A stretch of DNA of 64,000 nt from Symbiodinium natans (Eukaryota; Sar; Dinophyceae; Suessiales; Symbiodiniaceae), in contig CAJNDS010000449.1 in NCBI GenBank assembly GCA_905221605.1, forward strand, positions 1 to 64,000, given 5' to 3'. This document shows, piece by piece, positions 12,065 to 22,203 of this stretch. The notes beneath the pieces are model-generated. The model saw only the letters and a list, made by a program, of their open reading frames with translations, did no database searches and had not been told where the DNA came from. The translations under genes were made by a program, and so were the position numbers. Position 1 is the stretch's first letter, and each line of letters begins with the position of its first letter.

Positions 12065-12183
12065 CTGAACACGGGCGGGTCCACGATGCTCTTGCCGGAC
12101 AGGACCTTCTGGAGCTCCCTCTTGGCTTGATCCAGCTGCTGCTCTTTGGAAGGAGCCTCCGTCGCTTGAGGGTGTCGGTTTGA
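12065..12183 (-). CDS. Candidate internal exon (minus)
   Basis: Acceptor CTCTATGCAG; reads SNRHPQATEAPSKEQQLDQA, then KRELQKVLSGKSIVDPP; donor GTGTTC. Confidence 0.6.
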
Positions 12184-12712
12184 CTGCATAGAGGTTTACG
12201 GGTGTCAGGGTTGAGGCGTCCCTTAACCCCAAAAAACCCAAACCCTAAATTACACCCTCAACCCTACATACCCCAAACCCTAGGGTCACCACACAAACGC
12301 CTCTAGTATCCCGTGAGCATAGGGGATCCCGGTACTGTCCACCCGAGAACTACTTTTGCTTAAGAACCACCCAAAAACAAACAACTAAGAACCTCCTTTT
12401 AAAGGCCTAGGGTTTGGGGTTTAGTTTTTTTTTAGCAGGGTTTAGGGCTTAGTTTTTCGGGTTCATGGCAATACAGGGACTACTATCTTTTATGGGCAAA
12501 TGGTGGGAATGGGTGGTGAGTAGGGCGGGGTGGGGGGTGGGAGGTTTAGAGTTTGGGGTTTAGAGCTTAGGGCTTCGGGTTTAGGTTGGGGATCGGGACA
12601 TCGCGTCGAATTGCGGCAAAATCGAGATGTCGGTAGGGTTTTGCAAAGCGACATGGCCAAAACCCGAGTTGTCGCGCATTTGTACATGTTCAGATGTGTT
12701 GTTTGTGAGCCT

Positions 12713-12790
12713 AAACTCTAAACCCTAAACCCTAAACCCTAAACCCTAAACCCTAAACCCTAAACCCTAAACCCTAAACCCTAAACCCAA
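12713..12790. repeat. CCCTAAA array
   Basis: About eleven perfect units. Confidence 0.95.
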
Positions 12791-13363
12791 ACCCCGAATT
12801 CGTGTGAGGGCTTCCAAAACATGGCTTCTGAGTATGTTTCCCCCGAGGTGTTAACCACATTTCACGAGGGCCGGCAACCCACAATATTACTTGAGGTTTG
12901 AGTCGTTGATGATTATCCTGAACCCCTAAACCTTCAACCTGAAACGCCTAAACCCTCAACCCTCACCCCGCCCTACACCCCCGAACCCTGAGGGTTGGTA
13001 TGTTGATGATTTCCCTGAACCCCTTAAACCTTCAACCTTACACCCAAGACCCCCTTGTGACTGCGCGTCTTGCCCCCGAAACGTTAAACATCATTGCCCC
13101 GCATGTTGTAGAAAGAGGCCAACAGAGCTGTGAATTCCAGTGCTTTGGGCATGTTCGCAAAAGGCACGAAACGTTTAACATGCCCTGCGCGCGTGCTGTA
13201 GAGGGCGTTGTTTTTCGCCCTCTCCCACCCCCCCCCCTCCCCACGTGGCGCGCCCACCAAAACATGGTCTGAGGGGTAAGGGTTACCCTAAACCCCAAAT
13301 CGGAACCCAACGCGCATACCACCATCCACTTTTGGGAACATGACTCGGAGAACCGTCTCAGAC

Positions 13364-13446
13364 CAGATGAAGAGCCTCGGCCATTTGCTCATACTCCTCC
13401 ACGGCCCGGGCCCAGTCGTCGTGGATTCGGGTCAGTTGCTCCTCAC
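13364..13446 (-). CDS. Candidate internal exon (minus)
   Basis: Acceptor GCCAAG; reads EEQLTRIHDDWARAVEEYEQ, then MAEALHL; donor GTCTGA. Coiled-coil-like. Confidence 0.65.
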
Positions 13447-13684
13447 CTTGGCTTTTCAGGTTGAGAGGAGGTTTATGGTGAGTTTCCCAGAGAAGAGAAC
13501 AGGTTTAGGGTATAGGGTTGAGGATTTAGGGCTTTCGCGTCTACGATGGAGGGGGGGGGGGGTGTTGTGATCTTGGTTCTGGCACAGGGGGCCTGTAAAA
13601 CATGCTCTCCCCTGATGATTCCTGCAAGTTATAGTACCCTCATTGCCCATTCGAATTTCGTGGGCCCCTACACTAGGATGGGCC

Positions 13685-13775
13685 GCAAGAGCCTCTGAAA
13701 AACATTCCTGAATATGATCCTCTTCAACCCATTAAGCGAAAACATATAAATTCGTCCCAACGGCCTACCTGGTAC
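13685..13775. repeat. Dispersed repeat (ACATTCCTGAATATGATCC), copy 1 of 3
   Basis: Related, with substitutions, to 15,845-15,935 and 30,848-30,895. The shared region runs about 80 bp in the first two copies. Confidence 0.65.
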
Positions 13776-13780
13776 ATTAC

Positions 13781-13874
13781 CGGAACTGCCGGATGCAAAA
13801 CTCAGGATTTTGGGCCGAGCTGCATGCCTCTCCATCTGGACCGCACGCGGCGATCTTTGCCTTGACCTTCTCAG
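13781..13874 (-). CDS. Candidate internal exon (minus) with GTAATG donor
   Basis: Reads KVKAKIAACGPDGEACSSAQ, then NPEFCIRQF; donor GTAATG. The 3' part abuts the dispersed repeat at 13.69-13.77 kb. Confidence 0.65.
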
Positions 13875-14076
13875 AATCCCTTAAAAAAGGGCTTAGGGCT
13901 TAGGGCTTAGGGCTTAGGGTTTAGGGTTTAGGGTTTAGGGGGGAGAGAAAGGTACCCGAGTCCCTCAGTCCCTACTAAAATGAACACCTGAATCTAGACC
14001 TCCACAGGCCACGGGCTTTACTGCGCTGTATTCTGAGGGTTTGAGGTTTTAGGGACTTACCTGAGAGGTCCCTAAA

Positions 14077-14336
14077 CCCTATATAAACCCTAAACCCTAA
14101 ACCCTGAACCCTGAACCCTGAACCTTGAACCCTAAACCCTAAACCCTAAATAAGCTTATTTCTTTTGGGCTTGAGGTCGCTTCCATCATGAGGAGCCCTC
14201 GTAAGGAAGAGGAACTACGATGGAGTCTGCAGGTAACCCTAAACCCTAAACCCTAAACCCTAAACCCTAAACCCTAAACCCTAAACCCTGAACCCTGAAC
14301 CCTGAACCCTAAACCCTAAACCCTAAACCCTACTCA
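14077..14336. repeat. CCCTAAA arrays with CCCTGAA blocks
   Basis: Two arrays, each with a run of CCCTGAA inside CCCTAAA. Confidence 0.95.
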
Positions 14337-14504
14337 ACTTTGTTGAAAGGATGAAAATAAAACATGTCATTCAAAAGTTTCGTTCAACACGTTTCGTTCA
14401 AAGCTTTCGCTCAAAACGTTTTGTTCAAGACTTCTTGGGGCCCAAACACTATACAACTTTTATGAATAAACCTTAAACCCTGAACCCTAAACCCTATAGC
14501 CTAA

Positions 14505-14633
14505 ACCCTAAACCTGAAACCCTAAACCCTAAACCCTAAACCCTAAACCCTAAACCCTAAACCCTAAACCCTAAACCCTAAACCCTAAACCCTAAACCCT
14601 AAACCCTAAACCCTAAACCCTAAACCCTAAACC
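14505..14633. repeat. CCCTAAA array
   Basis: About 18 units running directly up to a candidate exon donor at 14,637. Confidence 0.95.
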
Positions 14634-14637
14634 CAAC

Positions 14638-14730
14638 CTCCTCGGCGATCCTGCGGAGGTCTTCAGCTCGAGACTCGCCCGCGCGCTTGTCGAAGCTGGC
14701 TTCGGCCAGGTCTCTTCGCGACTCAAAGGC
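14638..14730 (-). CDS. Candidate internal exon (minus, 93 nt)
   Basis: Acceptor AACCAG, 31 codons reading AFESRRDLAEASFDKRAGES then RAEDLRRIAEE, donor GTTGGG, phase 0 on both sides. Charged coiled-coil-like composition. CCCTAAA arrays on the left and TTTAGGG arrays on the right. Confidence 0.75.
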
Positions 14731-15466
14731 CTGGTTTAGGGTTTAGGGTTTAGGGTTTAGGGTTTAGGGTTTAGGGGTTTAGGGGTTTAGGGGTTTAGGG
14801 GTATAAGGTTTAGGGTTTAGGGTGTGGGGGGTTTAGGGTTTCGGGTTCAGGGTTTAGGGTTTGGGGTTTAGGCCCGCTTACAAGGATCCCTGGGATCTTT
14901 AGGGAGTTTCGTGTTAAGGGGTTTAGGGACTTTAGAGCCACGTCCAGGGTTTAGGGTTTCTTAGGGTTTCGGGTTTAGGGTTTAGGCTTAAGGGTTTTGT
15001 TGAGGAGTCCTTTGCCTTGTAACTGGTGTAGGGATTACTTGGAGGCTCATGGGTAGATGCAAGTAGGGTTATAAGTACGAGAACTATAGTTATAGCCTTA
15101 CTTCAGGGTACTTTCTACCTACTCGGAACTACGTTGAGTTCGGGCTGCGGGAAGTGTTCGGCAGCTTTCGGGATTGAGCGGCTAAGGGCTTCGTGAAGCT
15201 TAGGGTCTCACAGTGCACGCTTTTTTGGGGGTTCGGGGCGCATGGTCTTCAGGGTTGAGGCTTGTTGGGCGTTTAAGGGCTTACCTGGAGCAAGACATAC
15301 AACCCTAAGAGGCAACAGCGGCAACACCCTAAGCCCCAAACCCCAAACCACATAAACCCTATAATAGACCGTGAAAACTCCATAAACCCTTTCGAACCCC
15401 GAACCCTGAACCCTGAACCCTAACCCCTAAACCCTATACCCTAAACCCTAAACCCTAAACCCTAAC

Positions 15467-15521
15467 CCTGCGAGTCTCGAAGGCCTCCGGCACGTCGCTC
15501 CAGCAGTCGACGGACTTCTGC
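15467..15521 (-). CDS. Candidate internal exon (minus, 55 nt)
   Basis: Acceptor CATCCAG, one base plus 18 codons QKSVDCWSDVPEAFETRR, donor GTTAGG. Confidence 0.6.
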
Positions 15522-15622
15522 CTGGATGTGCAAGCTTCGGCTTTAGGAGTTGCTGGGGTTTGGGGTTTAGGGTTTAGGGTTTAGGGCTTAGGGTTTAGGG
15601 TTTAGAGATGCCAGGGTGCCAC

Positions 15623-15715
15623 TTATCCCAGGCATCACGGCGCTGGTCATTGGCGCGCGAGGCGTCGCGCACGGCCTCCAACGCCGCTGCTGGCGTTGCA
15701 TCTGCTTGCTGCAAG
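15623..15715 (-). CDS. Candidate internal exon (minus)
   Basis: Reads LQQADATPAAALEAVRDASR, then ANDQRRDAWD; donor GTGGCA. Alanine-rich helix. Confidence 0.6.
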
Positions 15716-15844
15716 GGTCGGAGGTCTACCTGGTGGTTTCCGAAATGGGTGGGGGGTTAGGGTTTAGGGTTTAGGGTTTAGGGTTTAGGGTTTAGGGTTT
15801 AGGGTTTAGGGTTTAGGGGTGCGGTGAAGGGCTAGGATGGCCTT

Positions 15845-15935
15845 TAAAAGCCTTTGAAAAGACATTCCTCAACATGATCCCCTTAAACCCCCAAAATGGA
15901 ACTACAAAGTGTCCCACAGGCCTACCGGGGTTCAA
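15845..15935. repeat. Dispersed repeat, copy 2 of 3
   Basis: Related to 13,685-13,775. Confidence 0.6.
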
Positions 15936-15954
15936 CAATGAGAGGAGTGTACGG

Positions 15955-16065
15955 AGCCCCACTCCTCGAAGGGTGGAGTGCAGTCTAGTCCAATCAGGTG
16001 TCCAGCTCTTGTGGTGGAATGGAACCGTACGCGCCGGCCCCCATGCAGCTCACAGCCGCAAGTAT
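15955..16065 (-). CDS. Possible exon (minus)
   Basis: Reads CDTCGCELHGGRRVRFHSTT, then RAGHLIGLDCTPPFEEW. The plus strand is also open. Kept at low confidence because part of the segment resembles the dispersed repeat ending near 15,935. Confidence 0.3.
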
Positions 16066-16172
16066 CACAAGCCCCCAAGACCTGAAACACCACAAAACCC
16101 CAAACCCCAAGCCCTAAAGCCCCCAAACCCTAAACCCTAAACCCTTTATTTCCCTTATCCGGCTCGAGATAC

Positions 16173-16267
16173 TCCATGGTACGGCACGGACTTCACAATC
16201 TGAATGCAGTAGTCAATAAAGGCGCGGAGAGCCAGTTTTGCGCCCTGCTCGAAGTCCATCCGGTAGC
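16173..16267 (-). CDS. Candidate internal exon (minus, 95 nt)
   Basis: Acceptor GTGGCAAG; reads YRMDFEQGAKLALRAFIDYC, then IQIVKSVPYHG; donor GTATCT. Strongly protein-like, family not recognised. Confidence 0.7.
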
Positions 16268-16551
16268 CTTGCCACGGCTTAGGGTACGTACAGGGGGGCC
16301 GCCCCTTTTTCGGGGCCCTCTCTTATATACCCCTCATGCTCTGTACCAGAAACCCCAAACCCTAAACCCTAAACCCCAAACCCCAAACCCTAAACCCTAA
16401 ACCCTAAACCCTACACCCCTAAAAGACCATGTACTCATCCTTAGATCTCTAAGGCCCTGTGGGGGGGGGAAGCCTTAGGCCAAGGGTGTAGGTTGGATTC
16501 AGTACTCCCCAAAAAGAGTTGAAATTTGAAATTTCAAACTCATTATTGTGT

Positions 16552-16570
16552 TGCTATATTATATATATAT

Positions 16571-16602
<32 letters not shown>
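16552..16602. repeat. AT microsatellite
   Basis: (AT)n of about 50 bp. Confidence 0.95.
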
Positions 16603-16607
<5 letters not shown>

Positions 16608-16924
16608 ACATACGATTGTTACTCTTATGGAGTTTTGGGGCCTCGTAGTCAGGGTGTCACATGCTTAAACAGTCTACCCGAAGACCCTCAGGCGCTAAAC
16701 CCCGGAGAAGCCAAAATCTTCAACCCTGAACCCTGAATCTTCAACCCTAAACTTAACTTCCCTAAGCCCTACATCCTAAATTGCTAAACCCTAAATCTTC
16801 AACACAGAGGCTATAGTCTGCTAACAGTGTAGCAGAGGGTATATGTGATCCGCAAGACGTATCGGTTGCGTCCTTATATGGATGTTTTTTCTACAATCTG
16901 AACATCCGCCTTCGGGCTTCGGGG

Positions 16925-17000
16925 CCTTAGGGGTTGTACCCTGGACCCTTCATGTAGCATAAGGGACATCTTAGGGGAACCTTTATAGGGGTACAACCAG
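16925..17000. mobile_element. Short foldback element
   Basis: GGGGTTGTACCC is matched by the inverted GGGGTACAAC some 60 bp further on. A related GGGGTACAACC occurs near 41,267. Confidence 0.45.
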
Positions 17001-17014
17001 AGGGGTACGAGTCT

Positions 17015-17096
17015 TAACTTAGGGTTTAGGGTTTAGGGTTTAGGGTTTAGGGTTTAGGGTTTAGGGTTTAGGGTTTAGGGTTTAGGGTTTAGGGTT
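17015..17096. repeat. TTTAGGG array
   Basis: About twelve perfect units. Confidence 0.95.
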
Positions 17097-17099
17097 TGC

Positions 17100-17176
17100 G
17101 TGTCTCCTTCCTAAGCTCCATGGCTGTTGGCAACCGGGCCGAGCCTTTGAGAACTGTCTCCTGCTCCTGCTTGAGC
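17100..17176 (-). CDS. Candidate internal exon (minus)
   Basis: Acceptor TTCTAAG; reads LKQEQETVLKGSARLPTAME, then LRKETR. Charged, helical. Confidence 0.6.
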
Positions 17177-17375
17177 CTTAGAACGGAGAAAGGGTTTAGG
17201 GTTTAGGGTTTAGGGTTTAGGGTTTAGGGTTTAGGGTTTAGGGTTGTCTCGTGCCAGGTGTTGGGCCAGAGGGAGGGGGGAGAGACCTTAGTCGCACTTC
17301 GTGAAGGATCACGGGTAGTCTGTATAGGGATCAAAGTCTGCGTTGCGAGCTCCTACTAAACCCTAAACCATACAT

Positions 17376-17477
17376 ACCTACACATATATGTATATATGCA
17401 CTCATATCAACATACATATATATATATATATGTGCATATATGCAAATACGTGTGTATGCATATTTACTTGCACATAT

Positions 17478-17514
<37 letters not shown>

Positions 17515-17574
17515 TACACATACACATACACATACACATACATATACATATGCATATGCATATACATATACAAC
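17376..17574. repeat. CA/TA microsatellite
   Basis: (CATACA)n and (TA)n. It explains the overlapping open frames on both strands here. Confidence 0.95.
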
Positions 17575-17575
17575 C

Positions 17576-17671
17576 ATCCTAGCACGGCTTTCAACGAGTC
17601 TAGGAGCTCGCTGTTCACAGACAGGAGCTGCATGAAGGCCGCCTCCTCCCAGGCTCTCGGCGTTTCTTCCA
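17576..17671 (-). CDS. Candidate internal exon (minus) next to a CA/TA microsatellite
   Basis: Reads VEETPRAWEEAAFMQLLSVN, then SELLDSLKAVLG; possible donors GTTGTA or GA. The following intron begins with the 17.38-17.57 kb microsatellite. Confidence 0.65.
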
Positions 17672-17922
17672 CTTAGGTTTAGGGTTTAGGGTTTGAGGTT
17701 TAGGGTTTAGGGTTTGGGGTTTAGGGTTTTGGGTTTGGGGTTTAGGGTTTAGGGTTTAAAGTTTATAGGGTTAGGAGTATCCTAGACCCTCAACTCTTGA
17801 GGTGGTTGCACGGTCCCTGAATATGGGCCCTTACATGCGGAACCCTTGTATCAAGAAAGCTCAGGGGGATCAACCTCAAACCCCAAAACCTGTTTAGGGT
17901 TTAGGGGTTAGGGTGTAGGGTT

Positions 17923-18015
17923 GGGATGTTCTTATACTAACAGTCCTTACTAGGGATGAAAATAGGGGGTACTAGAATCCCTATTAAGGACTGTCAGTAT
18001 AGGGGGCAAAATCCC
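17923..18015. mobile_element. MITE family GGGATGTT, copy 2
   Basis: TATACTAACAGTCCTTA is answered by the inverted TAAGGACTGTCAGTATA, with GGGAT/ATCCC outside. Confidence 0.7.
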
Positions 18016-18287
18016 AAGGTGTAGCCCTAAACCCTAAACCCTAAACCCTAAACCCTAAACCCTAAACCCTAAACCCTAAAGACTAATTAAACCCTAAACC
18101 CTAAACCCTAAACCGTTGGGTTTAGTTTTTAGGTTTTATTGATTAGGGCATATGAAGCCTTAGGGCAGTCGTAGCAGTGGTGCTGCGCTTGCCAGAAAGG
18201 CACGAGTTCACGTTTAGGGTTTAGGGTTTAGGGTTTAGGGTTTAGGGTTTAGGGTTTAGGGTTTAGGGTTTAGGGTTTACATTTCAC

Positions 18288-18358
18288 CCTGCCGCTTCAC
18301 GTGACGTGCCACCACTATGGTAGTGCACGCTCATGCCCCCGGCTCGAAGTACCAGCAT
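18288..18358 (-). CDS. Candidate internal exon (minus)
   Basis: Reads MLVLRAGGMSVHYHSGGTSR, then EAAG; donor GTGAAA. TTTAGGG repeats flank both sides in plus-strand view. Confidence 0.4.
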
Positions 18359-18427
18359 TAGGGTTTAGGGTTTAGGGTTCAGGGTTCAGGGTTTAGGGCT
18401 TGGGGTTTGGGGTTTGGGGTTAGGAGG

Positions 18428-18586
18428 ACTGCAACAGACCCAGCGCGGGTAGGTTGCTGTGCTCTGCAGGCAAGAGCGTGGCGGTCATGACGTACCGTGG
18501 ATAACCTTCAAATATGCGGCTGGGCGAGGACGGGAGGTCGCAGAGCTTGGTGTAGACACCCGCTCCAGGGATGTGCAAATACCCTA
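18428..18586 (-). CDS. Candidate internal exon(s) (minus)
   Basis: An open stretch reading YLHIPGAGVYTKLCDLPSSP, then SRIFEGYPRYVMTATLLPAE, then HSNLPALGLLQ. A GTACGT inside (after GGTTATCCACG) could end an exon earlier. Long for this region and convincingly coding. Confidence 0.65.
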
Positions 18587-18909
18587 AACCCTAGACCCCA
18601 AACCCTAAACCCTAAACCCTAAACCCTGCGCCCGCAATCGCAGTGACTTGTCAGGCAAAGCTAAACCTTAAAACCTAAACCCTAAACGCTAAAACCCTAA
18701 GCCCTAAACCCTATAGACCCCAAACCCTAAGCTCAAATCCCCTCCGAGAGCCGTCCAAACACCTACACCCTTCGCGTTTGGGAGTTTTCGGCTTAGGGTT
18801 TCCATTGACAGGGTTTGGGGCTTAGGTTTGTCTTTCTCAAGCCATCTGCCAAACCTTCTTATGGCCAGAAATAGGGTTTAGGGTTTAGGGTTTGGGGTTT
18901 CAGGATTTC

Positions 18910-19135
18910 GGATTTAGGGGCTCGACCTGGGTTTAGGGTTTAGGAGTCCGACCTGGGTTTCGGGTTTGGGGGCTCCTCCTGGGTTTAGACCTGGGTCTAG
19001 GGTGCAGGGTCTCGACCTGGGTTTAGGGTTTAGGGGCTAGGGTTTAGGGGCTCGTCCTGGGTTTAGGATTTGCGGGTCGACCTGGGTTTAGGGTTTAGGG
19101 TTTGGGGGCTCGACCTGGGTTTAGGGCTTCGGGTA
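18910..19135. repeat. Higher-order repeat of CGACCTGGGTTTAGGG
   Basis: About eight copies of a roughly 28-bp unit combining CTCGACCTGGG with one or two TTTAGGG units: a telomere-like array that gained a new period. Confidence 0.8.
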
Positions 19136-19425
19136 GGGTGCTAGTGTAGGGTTGCCTAAACCCAAAACTAATCTCCCCTCAGAACCTTAATGACAACAAC
19201 ATGTTTACTGTTCCCTTTGTGTTCTATAGAAGCAAGTTCTATAAAACACAAAAGCGACCAGTAACATGATATAAAAAACATAATTCCCAAGAGCTAAACC
19301 CAAAACGCTAAACCCTAAACCCTAAACCCTGAAGCCTGAAGCCTAAAGCCTAAAGCCTAAAGCCTAAAAAGCCAATGCCCTAAACCCTAAACCCAAAACC
19401 CTCAAAACCCCAAAACCCTAAACCA

Positions 19426-19471
19426 AGTAAGACTGTCCGGCCTCGACCACCTGCTTCCGTTTTGACTCTTC
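19426..19471 (-). CDS. Candidate internal exon (minus)
   Basis: Acceptor GCACGCAG; reads EESKRKQVVEAGQSY; donor GTGGTC or a later site. Confidence 0.5.
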
Positions 19472-19564
19472 CTGCGTGCACCGAGGGGCCATTTTAGGGG
19501 GGGCATCTTGGGGAACTACACCCCTTCCCTAACTCCTAAGCCCTGAGCGCTAAAACCTAAATCC

Positions 19565-19722
19565 TAAACCCTAAACCCTAAACCCTGAACCCTGAACCCT
19601 GAACCCTGAACCGTGAACCCTGAACCCTGAACCCTGAACCCTAAACCCTGAACCCTGAACCCTGAACCCTAAACCCCTACCCCGCCTTAACCCTCAACCC
19701 TGAACCCTGAACTCAAAAAACA
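19565..19722. repeat. CCCTGAA-rich array
   Basis: Mostly CCCTGAA units with a few CCCTAAA. Confidence 0.9.
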
Positions 19723-20302
19723 TGTAGGTCTTAATAATATTTTTGGGCAGTTTGGGGGTGTTTGCGGGGAGTTGCGGGATTCGGGCTGGTCTTTCGGGAA
19801 TCAGGGCTGAGGGTTTAGGGGTTGAGGTTTAGGGTTTCGGGTTAGGGTTTAGGGCTTAGGGTTGCAAAAAGAACGGGCGGTAAAGGTTTAGGTAGGATGT
19901 TCAGACATGGCTTTAGAGTTGCAAGGAGTACGGATTTAGGTCTAGGCTTGGATGATCACTCGCCTCGCAGCGAGCAAGCCCCTCCCCTGACTCTGCAAAA
20001 AGGGGTCGAACAAGGCTTCAAAGCCTGCCCTAACCACTAACCCTAACCACAAACCACAAACCCCAAACCCCAAACCCTAAACCCAAACACCAAAACCCAA
20101 AAAGCCTAAGCAACGGCCTCCCTTCATTTCTACCCCGCTTGGGCGAAGCCCCCCTAAGGCCCCCTCACCCCCAACGCGAGGGGTGCATGCTTGACCGGGC
20201 TGGGTGGGGAGGGTTTAGGGTTTAGGGTTTCGGGTTTAGGTTTTTCCGGTTTGAGACCTTTCTCGGAGGCTGTCAAGGGCACTGGCAAGGAGCCTAAGAC
20301 AC

Positions 20303-20365
20303 GCAGAAACTTGACGTGGCCTGGCGCTTTTCCAGGGTCTCTCGGCCCTCTGTGTTCATGAACTC
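20303..20365 (-). CDS. Candidate internal exon (minus, 63 nt)
   Basis: Acceptor TGGGGCAG, 21 codons starting EFMNTEGRETLEKRQATSSF, donor GTGTCT, phase 0 on both sides. Confidence 0.65.
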
Positions 20366-20653
20366 CTGCCCCAGGTCTTGATGGTGAACCGTCGAAAACC
20401 CCTAGGGTTTAGGGTTGAGGTTTGGGGTTTAGGGTTTTGGGTTTAGGAGTTAGGGTTTAGGGCTTAGAGTCTTAGAGTTTAAAATGGAGTCCCGAAGCCT
20501 TTTGTTTGGGTGTTGGGGCTTTCATCCTGTAGTCTTCCAAAAGCAAGCATGTCAGTTGTCAGTCGCCAGGTCAACCAAAGCACTTCACACCTTTCAACTC
20601 AGTTCAATCCCCACAGTGCTGGGTAGGGAACATACACTTCTTTGAGAACTTAC

Positions 20654-20734
20654 CCAGATGAAGAGCGCGAAATCCTTCAGGAAGGAATTCACGTCTTGGC
20701 CGTCCCAATCACTCTTCTTGTGGCCGAGGAAGGC
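20654..20734 (-). CDS. Candidate internal exon (minus) with GTAAGT donor
   Basis: Acceptor GTAGCAG, 27 codons AFLGHKKSDWDGQDVNSFLK then DFALFIW, donor GTAAGT, phase 0 on both sides. The cleanest exon boundaries in this region. Confidence 0.75.
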
Positions 20735-20881
20735 CTGCTACATCAAAGCACTCTCAGGGGGGCATTCAGGGGGTGGAAGAGCATGTAGCTGTGGGAGCTT
20801 GTGAAGAAACCCTAAACCCGAATCCCTAAAACCCCTAAACCCTAAACCCTAAATCCCTAAACTCTAAACCCTAAACCCTAC

Positions 20882-20961
20882 CGGCTTTCGCGTACTCGCT
20901 GGCGCAATGCGTCGGACGGGAGGTGGGAAGACTCCCGCAGCGAGCCAGTGATGGGCACGTG
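20882..20961 (-). CDS. Candidate internal exon (minus), frame uncertain
   Basis: Acceptor AATTAG, donor GTAGGG. All three frames are open. YHVPITGSLRESSHLPSDAL looks best by composition, but HHWLAAGVFPPPVRRIAPAS is the one that joins the next exon in phase 0. Confidence 0.5.
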
Positions 20962-20989
20962 ATACTAATTCCAAGAATAAGTCACCATA

Positions 20990-21330
20990 CCCCAAGCCCA
21001 TACCCCCTTAACTTATAAAAGGAGAATATTCGGGAGTCTAAGGGCGGATTTTACCATACCCCTTAATTTCTTCTAAGGGGTATGCCCTAGAGGCATGTTG
21101 AATATTTCTTAGATAATCCCCTCCCCCTGATGTTAACCCCCCCCCCCTAGTTACGTACTCCCATTATGGCTATATTGTAGCTATATACTAGTTCTACTGT
21201 AACTATGTTATATCAAAACTAGATAGACTAGAGTTGTATTGTAGTCATACTATAGTCATATTATAGTTCCATTATAGTTATATTATAGCTAAATTAGATG
21301 GGGGGGGGTAGTTCATATTGTGGGGTTGCC
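20990..21330. other. AT-rich stretch, no gene seen
   Basis: Contains short internal repeats (ATTATAGT-type, about 21,190-21,290) and inverted fragments of CATACCCC; probably remnants of a small element. Confidence 0.5.
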
Positions 21331-21590
21331 GGGGGTCAATATTAGGCGGAGGGGATTACAATGCTTGCAGCATCTTGCATCAACTGGCACCGCATTCGAC
21401 ACGGGGCTCCAGCATTCCGAAACCTCCACCAAAACAACTCCTGGACCTGGAGATGTTTCGGAGAAGATCCACATACAGGAGGCCCTAAACCTCTAAACCC
21501 TAAACTTGGGTTCGGTCGGTCCACACTAACAGTTACCACCAGCAGACCCACAAATAAAAGCACCCGGCAAATGCCAAAAATTGACTGGGA

Positions 21591-21672
21591 TTCCTGGTGC
21601 TATTCCTGGTGCTACTCCTGGTGCTATTTCTGGTGCTACTTCTGGTGCTATGTCTGGTGCTATTTCTGGTGC
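21591..21672. repeat. 12-bp minisatellite
   Basis: Seven copies of TTCCTGGTGCTA-like units. On the minus strand it would encode an A-P-(E/G/D)-(I/V) tetrapeptide repeat, so a coding role is possible but unsupported. Confidence 0.85.
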
Positions 21673-21936
21673 AACCCAAAATCTAAACCCTAACCCTAAA
21701 CCCCAAACCCCAGCAAACCCGAAAAAAAAAAACACAGTCGAACACGCGGAAGTCCAGCAGCTCAGCACACCAAGCTTCTTACAACGCTCAAAAAGCCCTG
21801 AAGCCTTGGTCTGGATCATTGCTTCGCGGCGTTTAGGGTTTAGGGTTTAGGTCTCAGGGCTTAGGGTTTAGGGTTTGGGGTTTAGGGTTTAGGACTTCTA
21901 GAGGGTTTGGGGGCCGGGTAGAGTTGCCCAAGGGCC

Positions 21937-22088
21937 TCCTAAACCCTAAACCCTAAACCCTAAACCCTAAACCCTAAACCCTAAACCCTAAACCCTAAAC
22001 CCTAAACCCTAAACCCTAAACCCTAAACCCTAAACCCTGAACCCTGAACCCTGAACCCTGAACCCTAAACCCTAAACCCTAAACCCTA
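21937..22088. repeat. CCCTAAA array with a CCCTGAA block
   Basis: About 21 units, four consecutive CCCTGAA inside. Confidence 0.95.
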
Positions 22089-22118
22089 CCCTAAGCCCCT
22101 AAACCCCCCAAGGCGCAC

Positions 22119-22203
22119 CTCGAACGACGGCTTGTTGAAGCCAAGGCCCACAAGCTGCTGCACCACCGTGGCCGTGGCGAGCCTGGTGTCTGCTCTGAGG
22201 CCC
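22119..22203 (-). CDS. Candidate internal exon (minus)
   Basis: Acceptor TCACAAG; reads GLRADTRLATATVVQQLVGL, then GFNKPSFE; donor GTGCGC. One base plus 28 codons, clearly protein-like. Confidence 0.7.

Noticed and set aside
17331-17676. Overlapping frames over the CA/TA microsatellite
   Set aside because: Microsatellite translation; only the flanking 17,576-17,671 part is kept as an exon candidate.
21361-21693. 110-aa plus-strand frame
   Set aside because: Half is the 12-bp minisatellite and telomere repeat; the remaining part has no support over the opposite strand.
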